From assembly GCA_001513155.1 (NCBI GenBank), contig LFSR01000007.1, forward strand, positions 1 to 63,611: a stretch of DNA of 63,611 nt, given 5' to 3'. The notes beneath the pieces were generated by a model. That model worked only from the letters and a program-made list of their open reading frames with translations. It was not told the origin of the DNA and searched no databases. This document shows positions 1 through 8,480 of this stretch, piece by piece; the first letter of the stretch is position 1, and each line of letters opens with the position of its first letter. Position numbers and translations under genes: made by a program. Source of the DNA: Syntrophomonas sp. DTU018 (GTDB lineage Bacteria > Bacillota > Syntrophomonadia > Syntrophomonadales > Syntrophomonadaceae).

Positions 1-1284
1 ATGCGGAACGTATACGTTGTGGAGGCTGCACGTACGCCAGTAGCTCGTGCAGGAAAACAGTCTTGGTTCACCAACATCCGTGCAGAGGAACTGTCTGCCT
101 TTGTCTTCAAAGAGCTGAGAGAGAGAATCGGCCTGCAAGACAAATCCAAGCAAGGTATAATCGATGACGTTGTATGGGCAACCTGTGCTAACGCCTTTAT
201 GGAGCAGGGTCTCAATATAGGCCGTCTGGCTTGGATCCTCTCCGATGGTTCTTATGATGTTCCTGCCTGTACGGTGGACCGGTTCTGCGCTTCTGGATTG
301 AACTCCATTCAGTTCGCCATCGCCACCATGATGGTAGGCTGGGGCGGAGACGTTCAGATTGCCGGCGGTGTTCAGCACATGACCCACATTCCTATGGGTG
401 CTGGCGCTGACCTCCATCCCGATCTGGGTAACTACATGAACTTAGCAGCCATCAACATGGGTTACACCGCTGAGATCGTAGCCCGCCGCTTCAACGTTAC
501 CCGTGAACAGCAAGACCAGTTTGCTTATGAGTCACACATGAAGTGTGCCGCTGCCCAGGCTAAGAACAAGTGGAAGGATGTTATCATCCCCATCCAGGTA
601 AAAGTTCCGGCTAAGGGCGCCAAGGATCCCAACCCGTTCAACATGCCTGCTAAGTATGTAGCCAGCGAGCATCTAGCCAAGGCTGCTGCCGAGAAGGGTG
701 AAGAGCTGGTAGAAGTCGTTGTAGCCCGCGACCAGGGTGTACGTCCTGATACCACTGTGGAAACTCTGGCCAAGATGCCGACTGTTTTCATGCAGGACGA
801 AGCTGCCACCGTTACCGCTGGTAACTCCTCTCAGATCAACGATGCTGCCGCCGGTGTGGTATTAGCCACCGACGAAGGCTGCAAGGCTCTGGACAAGAAG
901 CCGCTCATGAAGATGGTCAGCTGGGCAGTAGTTGGTCTGGAACCCGACATCATGGGAATTGGTCCTGCTCTGGCTATTCCGAAAGTTCTCAAGAGAGCTG
1001 GAATGACCATGGATCAGATCGATCTGTGGGAGGTCAACGAAGCTTTCGCTTCCCAGGCATACTACTGCTGCGAAAAAGCCCTGAAGCTCCCGAAAGACCG
1101 TTTAAATGTATGGGGTTCTGGTATTTCCATCGGCCATCCTCTGGCCTGCACCGGTGCCCGCATTGCATGCGACATCACCCAGATGCTCAGAGACCCCGAC
1201 TTTGCCGATGTAGAATATGTAGTCGAATCCATGTGCATCGGTCACGGTCATGGTGCTGCTGCTATCTGGCAGAGAGTAAAATAA
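1..1284 (+). CDS. Acetyl-CoA acetyltransferase (thiolase)
   Basis: This is a thiolase that cleaves 3-ketoacyl-CoA with CoA, or runs in reverse, as the last step of a beta-oxidation round. The acyl-accepting cysteine is C96 in VDRFCASGLNS. The late signatures are GISIGHPLACTGAR, which holds the catalytic His, and CIGHGHGAA, which holds the second catalytic Cys (C412). The 427-aa length is slightly above the usual 390-400. The ATG is the first base of the window, so its ribosome site and any upstream extension cannot be seen. It is followed by its own terminator. In a syntrophic fatty-acid oxidiser this would serve butyrate or longer acid breakdown; that role is inferred. The family call is firm, the chain-length specificity is not. 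Confidence 0.93.
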   Translation: MRNVYVVEAARTPVARAGKQSWFTNIRAEELSAFVFKELRERIGLQDKSKQGIIDDVVWATCANAFMEQGLNIGRLAWILSDGSYDVPACTVDRFCASGLNSIQFAIATMMVGWGGDVQIAGGVQHMTHIPMGAGADLHPDLGNYMNLAAINMGYTAEIVARRFNVTREQQDQFAYESHMKCAAAQAKNKWKDVIIPIQVKVPAKGAKDPNPFNMPAKYVASEHLAKAAAEKGEELVEVVVARDQGVRPDTTVETLAKMPTVFMQDEAATVTAGNSSQINDAAAGVVLATDEGCKALDKKPLMKMVSWAVVGLEPDIMGIGPALAIPKVLKRAGMTMDQIDLWEVNEAFASQAYYCCEKALKLPKDRLNVWGSGISIGHPLACTGARIACDITQMLRDPDFADVEYVVESMCIGHGHGAAAIWQRVK

Positions 1285-1315
1285 TTCAGGCAAGTAAACA
1301 TAACAAGCTTATCAC

Positions 1316-1346
1316 GCGGGAAACCCTAATGGTTTCCCGCTTTTTT
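1316..1346 (+). terminator. Rho-independent terminator after thiolase
   Basis: A perfect 10-bp stem, GCGGGAAACC paired with GGTTTCCCGC around a CTAAT loop, is followed directly by six T. It lies about 30 bases after the thiolase stop. Confidence 0.92.
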
Positions 1347-1496
1347 ACGGCTATTTTAAAAAACCAGCTATAATGCCCCGCTGGGAAAATAGCTCTCACG
1401 TCAAGTAAAAAGACAACTATAGTGTCATCGTGGGGCGCAGCGCGTGGCGATTTCAACACTGAATTACGCCAACGACAGCCTGCAGCATCCTGGAGG

Positions 1497-1705
1497 CAGG
1501 GGTATTAGGCCGGCTCGCTCCGAGACTCCTCGCCTGCAACCCATCGGCTTACCTCGGTGCGAAGCGGACCGCTCGTAATCCGGCATCCATGCACTCGGTA
1601 ATCGCTGCTCGAACCATCCTGTTCTCGCTCCCCTTCGCAGCCCTCTGTTTCGCCGTGAGTTGCAACGACTGGTCGTACGTCGCTCCCCCGGCTAATACTT
1701 TTCCT
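1497..1705 (-). repeat. 207-bp folded dispersed element, copy 1
   Basis: This is copy 1 of four (others at 4929, 18758 and 45283), lying in the opposite orientation to the rest. Ends are inverted copies of CAGGAGTATTAGCC, here diverged to CAGGGGTATTAGGCC on the left. Inside are the paired blocks GCAACTCA/TGGGTTGC (containing a G-U pair if RNA) and TGCGAAGGGG/CCGCTTCGCA. No credible protein is encoded. The spacer from the thiolase terminator to ku (1347-2005) otherwise holds only repeat 1812-1910 and its flanking mosaic. Confidence 0.8.
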
Positions 1706-1811
1706 TTAGTCGTACATCTACGTCAGAGCAACAGATATTTTCACAGCCTGAATAACAGGCCACGATAAACGAAAACTTAAGCCTGTCATCGCTATGAAAG
1801 GAATTCTTAAT

Positions 1812-1910
1812 TGTCATTGCGAGCCCCGACGGGGCGTGGCAATCTCATTCATAATCAGCCGGGCTTACCGGTTGAGATCGCCACGTCGCTTCGCTCCTCG
1901 CGATGACACA
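1812..1910. repeat. REP-like ~95-bp palindromic element, copy 1
   Basis: The left end TGTCATTGCGAG and the right end CTCGCGATGACA are near-inverted copies and bracket a 60-70 bp middle. The same ends recur at 4739, 20009, 27487, 27615, 31343 and 31532. The preceding bases (about 1745-1811) belong to a shared flanking module containing AACAGGCCACGATAAACG. Confidence 0.75.
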
Positions 1911-2005
1911 GCGCAGTCATTTTCACAGCAATCACTTTAATATCTTTTCCTGCATAAAAGCCGATCTCCCTAGCTAAGCTACTAAAAACAGCGGGGGTAA
2001 ATGAT

Positions 2006-2854
2006 ATGCGAACCTTATGGAAAGGTGCAGTCAGCTTCGGACTGGTTAATATACCGGTAAAGATGTATGTGGCTACCGAACGGAAGGATATCAAGTTCCA
2101 CTACCTGCATAAAGAGTGCATGTCCCCTATCCAGTACCGCAAGTACTGCCCCAACTGTGACCGGGAAATAGCCAGTGAAGAAATTGTACGGGGCTATGAA
2201 TATCAAAAAGGCAATTTTGTGGTCATCAATGAGGAGGATCTGGAGCGGATTCCTTTGGAATCAACCAAAACCATTGATATCCTGGACTTTGTGGATTTAG
2301 CCCAGGTTGATCCCATTTACTTTGACAAGACTTATTACCTGGAACCCTCCCAGGGGGGCGAAAAAGCTTACACTCTTCTCATTGAAGCCATGTCCCAAAC
2401 CGGCAAGGTAGCCATCGCCAAGGTTATAATCCGCTCCAAAGAGAGTCTGGCGGCTCTAAGGGTCAAGGATCAGGTTCTAATAATGGAAACCATTTTCTGG
2501 CCGGATGAAATCCGTTCTCCTTCTTCCTTGGACCTGGGGGTGGACCGGGCAAAACTCCATGATAATGAAATAAAAATGGCCGTCAGTCTCATCGAAAACC
2601 TGTCTACCGACTTCGAGCCAGCCAAGTATCAGGATGAGCATCGCCAGGCCTTGTGGGAACTGATTGAAAGCAAGATCGTAGGAAAAGAAGTGGTAGCTGC
2701 GGCGCCGGCAGTGGATCGGGGCAATGTGGTGGATCTTATGGAAGCTTTAAAAGCCAGTGTCAAACTGGCCGAGGAAACTCGTAATGCCCAGCAGGCTGAT
2801 TCCAAGTCACGCCAGGCTGCCCGGGGCCGCGGCAAAACTAAAACCGGGAGTTAG
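2006..2854 (+). CDS. ku: Ku, DNA end-binding protein of bacterial NHEJ
   Basis: Prokaryotic Ku forms a homodimeric ring that binds double-strand ends and recruits LigD. The 282-aa protein begins with the family N-terminus RTLWKGAVSFGLVNIPVKMY and has the expected core around KYCPNCDREI. The basic tail (about residues 250-282, rich in Lys and Arg: KSRQAARGRGKTKTG) is the usual DNA-binding C-terminal extension. The start is an ATG after a purine-rich GCGGGGGTAAATGAT. It lies 5 bp upstream of the LigD-type ligase gene, so the two are co-transcribed. Useful to a spore former that must repair breaks on germination; that context is inference. Confidence 0.95.
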   Translation: MRTLWKGAVSFGLVNIPVKMYVATERKDIKFHYLHKECMSPIQYRKYCPNCDREIASEEIVRGYEYQKGNFVVINEEDLERIPLESTKTIDILDFVDLAQVDPIYFDKTYYLEPSQGGEKAYTLLIEAMSQTGKVAIAKVIIRSKESLAALRVKDQVLIMETIFWPDEIRSPSSLDLGVDRAKLHDNEIKMAVSLIENLSTDFEPAKYQDEHRQALWELIESKIVGKEVVAAAPAVDRGNVVDLMEALKASVKLAEETRNAQQADSKSRQAARGRGKTKTGS

Positions 2855-2859
2855 CAGCG

Positions 2860-3795
2860 GTGATAACATTCCCTGAATCGAATCTGGTGGAACCGATGAT
2901 GCCCGTGCTGGTCAAAGAAATAATAGAAAGCCCCGAATATGTTTACCAGGTTAAATGGGATGGGGTGCGGATGCTAGCTTACCTGTCGGCAGGCCGGGTG
3001 ACCCTGGTTAACAAAAACGGCCACCTGCGCACCGGGCAGTATCCTGAGCTGCAGGAACTGGCTTTCCTGCTGCAAGTGCCCTCTGCAATACTGGATGGAG
3101 AACTGGTGGTCTTAAAAGGCGGCAAACCTAGCTTCCCGTCCATCTTGAAAAGGGATTTAAGCAGTGCCAGCCAGGCTGGGCGCCTCATGAAGCTTTATCC
3201 CCTTCACTATATGGTCTTTGACATCCCCTTTGCCGGCCGGGACTTGCGTAACCTAACCCTGACAGAACGGCAAAGTATACTGGAAAAAAATTTGGTAACC
3301 AATGACTGGGTACATACAGTAGAAAATTTTACCTCCGGCCACAGCCTTTTTTCCGCCATAAAAGCCCAGGATATGGAAGGCATAGTTATCAAACGCTCCG
3401 CTTCCCTATACATAGGCGGGAAAAAACACCGCGACTGGCTGAAGGTTAAAAACCGGCGCATCCAATACTGTGTGGTAGGGGGATATACCTTAAGGGGAAC
3501 TATGATAAACGCTCTTTTGCTGGGGGTTTATCACCAGGAAGATTTGCTCTATGTGGGCAAAGTTGGTACCGGTCTGAAACAAGAAGAATGGAACATGTTA
3601 ACCCGGGAATTGCCCCGCATGTCCATCCCCCATTCCCCTTTTGTCAACAAACCTCCCACCCAGGGATACTATTTTGTGCACCCCCGGCTCACGGTAAAAA
3701 TAGAATTTGCCGAATGGACAGAGAGCCTGACTTTACGCTCCCCGGTTATCGCCGGCTTCAGCAACAAGCCGGCTGATGACTGCACTTTGGAATGA
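2860..3795 (+). CDS. ligD: ATP-dependent DNA ligase, LigD ligase domain as a separate protein
   Basis: This 311-aa protein corresponds to the ligase domain of LigD and seals ends held by Ku. The adenylated lysine is K33 in the motif VKWDG. Later nucleotidyltransferase motifs include ILDGELVVL, the segment DMEGIVIKR and DWLKVK. An OB-fold follows from about residue 205. Translation most likely begins at the GTG at 2860, a few bases after the ku stop. There is no polymerase or phosphoesterase domain on this chain; the polymerase is encoded by the next gene. Split LigD proteins are known outside the mycobacterial/pseudomonad type. Family assignment is firm. Confidence 0.93.
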   Translation: MITFPESNLVEPMMPVLVKEIIESPEYVYQVKWDGVRMLAYLSAGRVTLVNKNGHLRTGQYPELQELAFLLQVPSAILDGELVVLKGGKPSFPSILKRDLSSASQAGRLMKLYPLHYMVFDIPFAGRDLRNLTLTERQSILEKNLVTNDWVHTVENFTSGHSLFSAIKAQDMEGIVIKRSASLYIGGKKHRDWLKVKNRRIQYCVVGGYTLRGTMINALLLGVYHQEDLLYVGKVGTGLKQEEWNMLTRELPRMSIPHSPFVNKPPTQGYYFVHPRLTVKIEFAEWTESLTLRSPVIAGFSNKPADDCTLE

Positions 3796-3812
3796 ATACA
3801 GAGGAGGTACTT

Positions 3813-4724
3813 ATGAAAGAACAGGTCACCATTGCCAGCCGGGAATTCGCCCTTTCCAACCTGGACAAGGTGCTCTGGCCGGAAGATGGTTATACCAAAG
3901 GGGAATTGATAAATCATTATGTCCAGGTAGCTCCCTATCTCCTGCCCCACTTAAGGGGGCGCCCCCTGGTATTGACCCGTTTTCCCGACGGTATCCGCGG
4001 CAAGAGCTTTTATCAGAAAAACGCCCCTGATTACCTGCCGGAATGGATCAGAACCTTCTCCTGGTATTCCACGGATTCCCAGCGGTATATCAACTTCATA
4101 GTGGCAGAAGAACCGGCTGCTCTGGCCTGGCTGGCCAATCAGGCCTGTATAGAAATGCACCCCTGGCTGTCCAGCATCCCTACCCTTGATTACCCTGACT
4201 TTGTGGTGATTGACCTGGACCCTTCCAAGGGAAGCAGTTATCAGGATGTAATCTCCATTGCTCTGCTAGTCAAGGAACTGCTGGACAATCTGGACTTACG
4301 CTCTTATCCTAAGACTTCAGGATCAGAAGGATTGCATATTTACATCCCCATCGTGAATTCCTATACCTATGAGCAGGTCCGCAAATTTGCCCAGGCAGTG
4401 GCATCCCTGGTGGCGGAAGTGCTTCCCAAAATAGCTACTATTGAACGCAGCGTAAAACAGCGAGGCAGCAAAGTATATGTAGACTACCTGCAAAATGCCC
4501 TGGGCAAAACCCTCAGCAGCGTATACAGCGTGCGTCCTCGTCCGGGCGCTCCTGTATCCACTCCCCTGCTGTGGGAGGAAGTACCCCAGGTAATGCCCTC
4601 TCAGTTTACCATCAAGACCATATTCCCCCGCCTGCAGGAAAAGGGCGATTTGTTTGCTCCTGTTTTATACGACCGGCAAAGTCTGGACCACGCCTGCCGG
4701 AAATTGGGAGTGTCTTTGCTGTGA
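3813..4724 (+). CDS. ligD: LigD-type polymerase/primase (PolDom) of NHEJ
   Basis: A stand-alone LigD polymerase domain of 303 aa that extends and trims broken ends before ligation. The archaeo-eukaryotic primase motif with the two metal-binding aspartates is seen as FVVIDLDPS; KTSGSEGLHIYIPI is the second family signature, and the C-terminal YSVRPRPGAPVSTPL matches the family's nucleotide-binding strand. Translation is placed at the ATG at 3813 because a strong GAGGAGG sits 7 bases upstream; an in-frame ATG at 3792 would overlap the ligase stop but lacks such a site. It is the last gene of the ku operon. Confidence 0.93.
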   Translation: MKEQVTIASREFALSNLDKVLWPEDGYTKGELINHYVQVAPYLLPHLRGRPLVLTRFPDGIRGKSFYQKNAPDYLPEWIRTFSWYSTDSQRYINFIVAEEPAALAWLANQACIEMHPWLSSIPTLDYPDFVVIDLDPSKGSSYQDVISIALLVKELLDNLDLRSYPKTSGSEGLHIYIPIVNSYTYEQVRKFAQAVASLVAEVLPKIATIERSVKQRGSKVYVDYLQNALGKTLSSVYSVRPRPGAPVSTPLLWEEVPQVMPSQFTIKTIFPRLQEKGDLFAPVLYDRQSLDHACRKLGVSLL

Positions 4725-4738
4725 AATGGCTCCTTTTG

Positions 4739-4830
4739 TGTCATCGCGAGGAGCGAAGCGACGTGGCGATCCCTTTTTCGCAGCCTGTGTGCCTCCTTTG
4801 AGATTGCTTCGCTGCGCTCGCAATGACACA
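4739..4830. repeat. REP-like ~95-bp palindromic element, copy 2
   Basis: Bounded by TGTCATCGCGAGGAGCG on the left and GCGCTCGCAATGACACA on the right. It starts 15 bases after the polymerase stop and is followed (4831-4880) by the flanking module AAGGGTGACTTTTCGTTCAT seen also near 27.77 and 31.30 kb. It could act as a transcript end or stabiliser for the ku operon. Confidence 0.75.
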
Positions 4831-4928
4831 AAGGGTGACTTTTCGTTCATTATGGTCTGCAATGCAGGTGATAATGTAATAGATGAGCGATTCTGAAAGC
4901 CAAAGGATGCATGCCTCCATCTTGAAAG

Positions 4929-5136
4929 CAGGAGTATTAGCCAGGCGAGGGACGTACGACGAGCCGTTGCAACCCACGGCGCAACTGAGGGCTGCGAAGG
5001 GGAGCGAGAAACAGGACGTTTCGAGTAGCGAGTACTGAGTGCATGGATGCCGAATTACGAGCGGTCCCCTTCGCACCGAAGTAAACCGATGGGTTGCAGG
5101 CGAGGAAGTCCCGGAGCGAGCCGGCTAATACTCCTG
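4929..5136 (+). repeat. 207-bp folded dispersed element, copy 2
   Basis: The best-preserved copy. The 14-base ends CAGGAGTATTAGCC and GGCTAATACTCCTG are perfect inverted repeats. Internal blocks GCAACCCA/TGGGTTGC and TGCGAAGGGGA/TCCCCTTCGCA pair in nested order, giving a single long branched hairpin. The spacer from 4725 to 5190 contains only this element and repeat 4739-4830. Confidence 0.85.
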
Positions 5137-5190
5137 CCAAGTCCAGAAGACGGGGAATAGGAAGACAGGTGTTTAATATGGGGATGAGGG

Positions 5191-6078
5191 CTATCTTGCG
5201 GTATAGGTGATGCCGGCGGGATGGAAATTGGTTTTAATGCGGCGGGTGTCCAGAAGGTAGCTGATCACTGCCGATACACTGGACCAGGCTAGATAGTACT
5301 GAACCGTATTAACCGTCAGTTGTCTCTGTCCGATAACCAGGTTAACCAGCTGCTCCCGGCTCATGTCCTGCCCTCGTACCGCTGCCAATACCTCGTCGAT
5401 CAGCCCCAGCAGCCATGCCCGGTTCTGCTCTATAACCCCTGTGGGGTTGTCAACCACCCCTCCGTGGGCTATACACAGGTAATCATACCGGCTTTCCGCC
5501 AGGGTATCCAGAGTCTTCAGCTGGCTTTCCACATTTGTCACCACCGGACAGGGAAAGGTTTCATATGCCTGGCTGGACAGCAAGCTGTCCCCGGCAAAGA
5601 GAACCCGGTCCGGGGTAAGAACGCCCAATTGCCCCGGACTGTGCCCGGGCAGATCAACAAATTGAAAGTTAAGTCCCTCTATAACTCCATTTTCCGAAGG
5701 AACAACTTCCACATCCGGAGAAAGGGGCGGGACGATGAAACGGTTGGTCAACGGTTTGGGAGGATGGGCGGAATACAGCGTATAGGGAATCAGCCAGGGA
5801 TTCTCCAAAAAGAGTTTCTCTGCAGCCGAAGCATAAATGTCTGCTCCGGTTGCTTCCGCTATCAATTGATTACCTCCGCAGTGGTCCGCATGAGCGTGGG
5901 TATTGATAATAGCTGCAATTCTTAGGCCCCGCTCCTCCAAAAAAGCCAGCACCTGCTGAGCGAAAGCGGCCTCTCCGCTGTCGATTAACAGGCAGTTGTG
6001 CTCATCAATAAGGCAGAGGCCCAGGGTTGCTGCCGGAGTAGTCAAACAGTAGGTTTTCCCCGATATGCATTTGAGCAT
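5191..6078 (-). CDS. MBL-fold metallo-hydrolase
   Basis: A 295-aa metallo-beta-lactamase-fold hydrolase. The metal ligands are visible in THAHADHCGGNQ (about residues 60-71), with further His/Asp ligands at LPGHSPGQLG, LFAGDSLLS and CIAHGG. A C-terminal helical region of about 80 residues (from RAWLLGLIDEVLAAV) follows the fold, an arrangement seen in glyoxalase-II-like and thioesterase-like members. Translation starts at the ATG near GGGAGATG. It is the last gene of the gcv/lipoate operon, 2 bp after lplA, so a role linked to lipoyl or glycine metabolism is possible but unproven. Substrate unknown. Confidence 0.85.
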   Translation of the reverse strand: MLKCISGKTYCLTTPAATLGLCLIDEHNCLLIDSGEAAFAQQVLAFLEERGLRIAAIINTHAHADHCGGNQLIAEATGADIYASAAEKLFLENPWLIPYTLYSAHPPKPLTNRFIVPPLSPDVEVVPSENGVIEGLNFQFVDLPGHSPGQLGVLTPDRVLFAGDSLLSSQAYETFPCPVVTNVESQLKTLDTLAESRYDYLCIAHGGVVDNPTGVIEQNRAWLLGLIDEVLAAVRGQDMSREQLVNLVIGQRQLTVNTVQYYLAWSSVSAVISYLLDTRRIKTNFHPAGITYTAR

Positions 6079-6080
6079 GA

Positions 6081-7073
6081 TTAGTTTTCATCTCCCATTA
6101 TCAGCCCCAGCCATCGCTGACTGTCCATCTCAGGAATAAATCGATGTAATTCCAGGGAATCCAGCAATTTTCCCACTTCTTCCCGGCTGTATTTGATACC
6201 ATGCAGAGCTTGTTCCAAGCCTTCTATATCCTGACCGGTAAAAAAGTCCCCGTATATCCTGCACGAGGTTATACGCCCTTTTTTTATTTCCAGTCTTATG
6301 TCAATCTGGCCCCAGGGATAACGCTGGCTGTGCTGCAGGTTATATTGGGGCGACCGCCCGTAATTCCACTCCCAGCGGCGATATTTGCTGTCGGCCAGCT
6401 GATTGACTGCTGCTATCTCCTCAGAAGTAAGCTCCCGGGCAGGTTCCAAGGGCCAGTACTCGCCTACTGCCTGGATTAAAGCCTCCTGCAGATCCTGAAT
6501 GGTAAGGGGCTGTCCCAGGTGATCAGCTATGTTGGCCACCCGGCTGCTCACTGACTTAACCCCTTTGGAGGCCATTTTCTCAGGATTTACATTGAGAACT
6601 TGCTGCATAATTTCCAAGTCGGTATTAAACAGCAGAGTACCATGATGGAGCATCCGTCTTTTGCCGATAAACTGAGCGTTGCCGGAAAATTTCCGGCCGG
6701 CAATGGTAAGATCATTGCGGCCGCTCAATTCAGCGGCGATACCCAGCTTTTCCAGAGCCGCCAGCACAGGCTGGGCAAACCTGGCAAAACTGTGGTCCCC
6801 GGACAAAGTCACTATGAAAGTAAAATTCAGGTTACCCAGATCGTGATACACTGCTCCGCCCCCGGACATACGCCGCACTACGGCAATGTTCTTTTCCCTG
6901 ACAATTTCCTGGTTCACTTCCTCAGCAGTGTTCTGATGCCGTCCTACGATAACCGCCGGTTGATTCTGCCACAGCATAAACCATTCACTGTCCTCAAGAG
7001 TCCGGGTGGTGAGGTATTCCTCCAAAGCCAAATTAAAATAGGGATCATGGGATGGGTTCAGCAAGTGGTACAC
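6081..7073 (-). CDS. lplA: Lipoate-protein ligase A
   Basis: LplA activates lipoate with ATP and attaches it to the lysine of lipoyl domains, here presumably GcvH encoded in the same operon. Family motifs are present: the RHQNTAEEVN loop, VRRMSGGGAVYHDLGNLNFTF (the conserved RRxSGGGAVYHD lipoate-binding loop), the adenylate loop DLTIAGRKFSGNAQ, and KMASKGVKSVSSRVAN. The C-terminal accessory domain covers about residues 240-330. Length 330 aa is normal. Translation starts at a GTG a few bases after the lpd stop with AAGGGGGAG upstream. Strong call. Confidence 0.93.
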   Translation of the reverse strand: MYHLLNPSHDPYFNLALEEYLTTRTLEDSEWFMLWQNQPAVIVGRHQNTAEEVNQEIVREKNIAVVRRMSGGGAVYHDLGNLNFTFIVTLSGDHSFARFAQPVLAALEKLGIAAELSGRNDLTIAGRKFSGNAQFIGKRRMLHHGTLLFNTDLEIMQQVLNVNPEKMASKGVKSVSSRVANIADHLGQPLTIQDLQEALIQAVGEYWPLEPARELTSEEIAAVNQLADSKYRRWEWNYGRSPQYNLQHSQRYPWGQIDIRLEIKKGRITSCRIYGDFFTGQDIEGLEQALHGIKYSREEVGKLLDSLELHRFIPEMDSQRWLGLIMGDEN

Positions 7074-7076
7074 CGG

Positions 7077-8480
7077 TTACTCCCCCTTGGGCAAGGGTTT
7101 ACGCAGCGGGGCGGTATGTATTGCCTGTCCTTGGGCATCCAGCAGCGCTTCCTGGATGGCTTCTCCCAGGGTAGGATGAGCGTGAATAACGGTTCGCATT
7201 CCGGGCAGGGTTAATTTCTGGCTGACTGCCAGAGTACCTTCGAGGATAAGGTCACTGGCATGAGGCCCGATAACATGCATGCCGATAATCTGTTTATCCT
7301 GGTCGGCAATGACCTTTACAATGCCGTCGGTTTCATCCATAGTCAGGGCTTTGCCGTTGGCAGCAAAATTAAATTTGCCTATCAGGGGGACTATACCCCG
7401 CTGCCGGGCTTCCTCCTCGCTGAGCCCCACGGTGGCAATCTCGGGGAAAGTAAAAATAGTACTGGGTATGGCCTGATAAGCTACTTTGCTCTTATGCCCG
7501 GCCATGGCTTCCACAGCGGCAATGCCTTCCTCGGAGGCCACATGGGCCAGCATGGGGCCGCCGATAACGTCCCCAATGGCGTAAATCCCCGGTATATTGG
7601 TCTGATAGTTTTCATCCACCACAATGAAACCCCGCTGGTCAACTTGGATTCCCAGCTTTTCCAAGTTAAGACCTGCCGTATGGGGCTTACGGCCGGCAGC
7701 CTGCAAAACCAGATCTGCTTCTATGCTCAGCTGCTCTCCCTTGGCAGTCTCAGCGCAAACTGACAGGCCGCTGCCGGTATCGGCCAGTTCTTTCACCTGC
7801 ACGGAAGTGTGAACAGCAATCCCCTGTCTTTTCAGGAAAACCTGGAGGCGCTTCACGATTTCCCGGTCCACCTGGCTGAGAACAGTTGCCTGGGCTTCCA
7901 GGACCGTTACCTGACTGCCGAAAGCATTAAAAATACAGGCAAATTCCAGACCGATAACCCCTCCGCCGATAACCACCAGGCGGTGAGGAACTTCTTTGAT
8001 ATCTAGAATCTGGTCACTGTTTAACAGCCGGGGATCATCGCTGCCGGGTATGGGCAAAACTGCGGGCTGCGAACCGGTAGCTATCAAGATGTTTTGAGCC
8101 GAATACTGCTCATCCCCTGCCTTAATGGTGCTGGCATCCACAAAAGTGGCTGGGCCGCGCACAATACTCACTCGATTGGCCTTCAGCAGTTGTTCTACTC
8201 CGGTGACCAGTTTTTTAACCACCTGCTCCTTGCGCTCCCAGGCGGCGTGCATATCAAAGGAGCAGCCCTGCACCTGCACGCCGAACTGCTGGCTGTGCTG
8301 TACCCTGCGCAAGGTAAAAGCGCTTTCATAATAAGCTTTGGTAGGGATGCAGCCCCGGTTTAAGCAGGTCCCTCCTACCTGGTCTTTCTCCACCAGAAGC
8401 ACGGACATACCCAGCTGGGCTGCCCGGATGGCGGCCACATATCCGCCCGGCCCGGCCCCGATGACAATCAGATCATGCAT
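7077..8480 (-). CDS. lpdA: Dihydrolipoamide dehydrogenase (L-protein)
   Basis: This 467-aa FAD enzyme reoxidises the dihydrolipoyl group of GcvH with NAD+, closing the glycine cleavage cycle. N-terminal FAD motif [12 protein letters not shown], redox disulfide [16 protein letters not shown] motif [11 protein letters not shown], second FAD motif YAIGDV, and C-terminal catalytic HAHPTLGEA are all seen. The gene overlaps the gcvPB stop by 8 bp and is followed 3 bp later by lplA. Complete and ordinary in length. Confidence 0.96.
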   Translation of the reverse strand: MHDLIVIGAGPGGYVAAIRAAQLGMSVLLVEKDQVGGTCLNRGCIPTKAYYESAFTLRRVQHSQQFGVQVQGCSFDMHAAWERKEQVVKKLVTGVEQLLKANRVSIVRGPATFVDASTIKAGDEQYSAQNILIATGSQPAVLPIPGSDDPRLLNSDQILDIKEVPHRLVVIGGGVIGLEFACIFNAFGSQVTVLEAQATVLSQVDREIVKRLQVFLKRQGIAVHTSVQVKELADTGSGLSVCAETAKGEQLSIEADLVLQAAGRKPHTAGLNLEKLGIQVDQRGFIVVDENYQTNIPGIYAIGDVIGGPMLAHVASEEGIAAVEAMAGHKSKVAYQAIPSTIFTFPEIATVGLSEEEARQRGIVPLIGKFNFAANGKALTMDETDGIVKVIADQDKQIIGMHVIGPHASDLILEGTLAVSQKLTLPGMRTVIHAHPTLGEAIQEALLDAQGQAIHTAPLRKPLPKGE

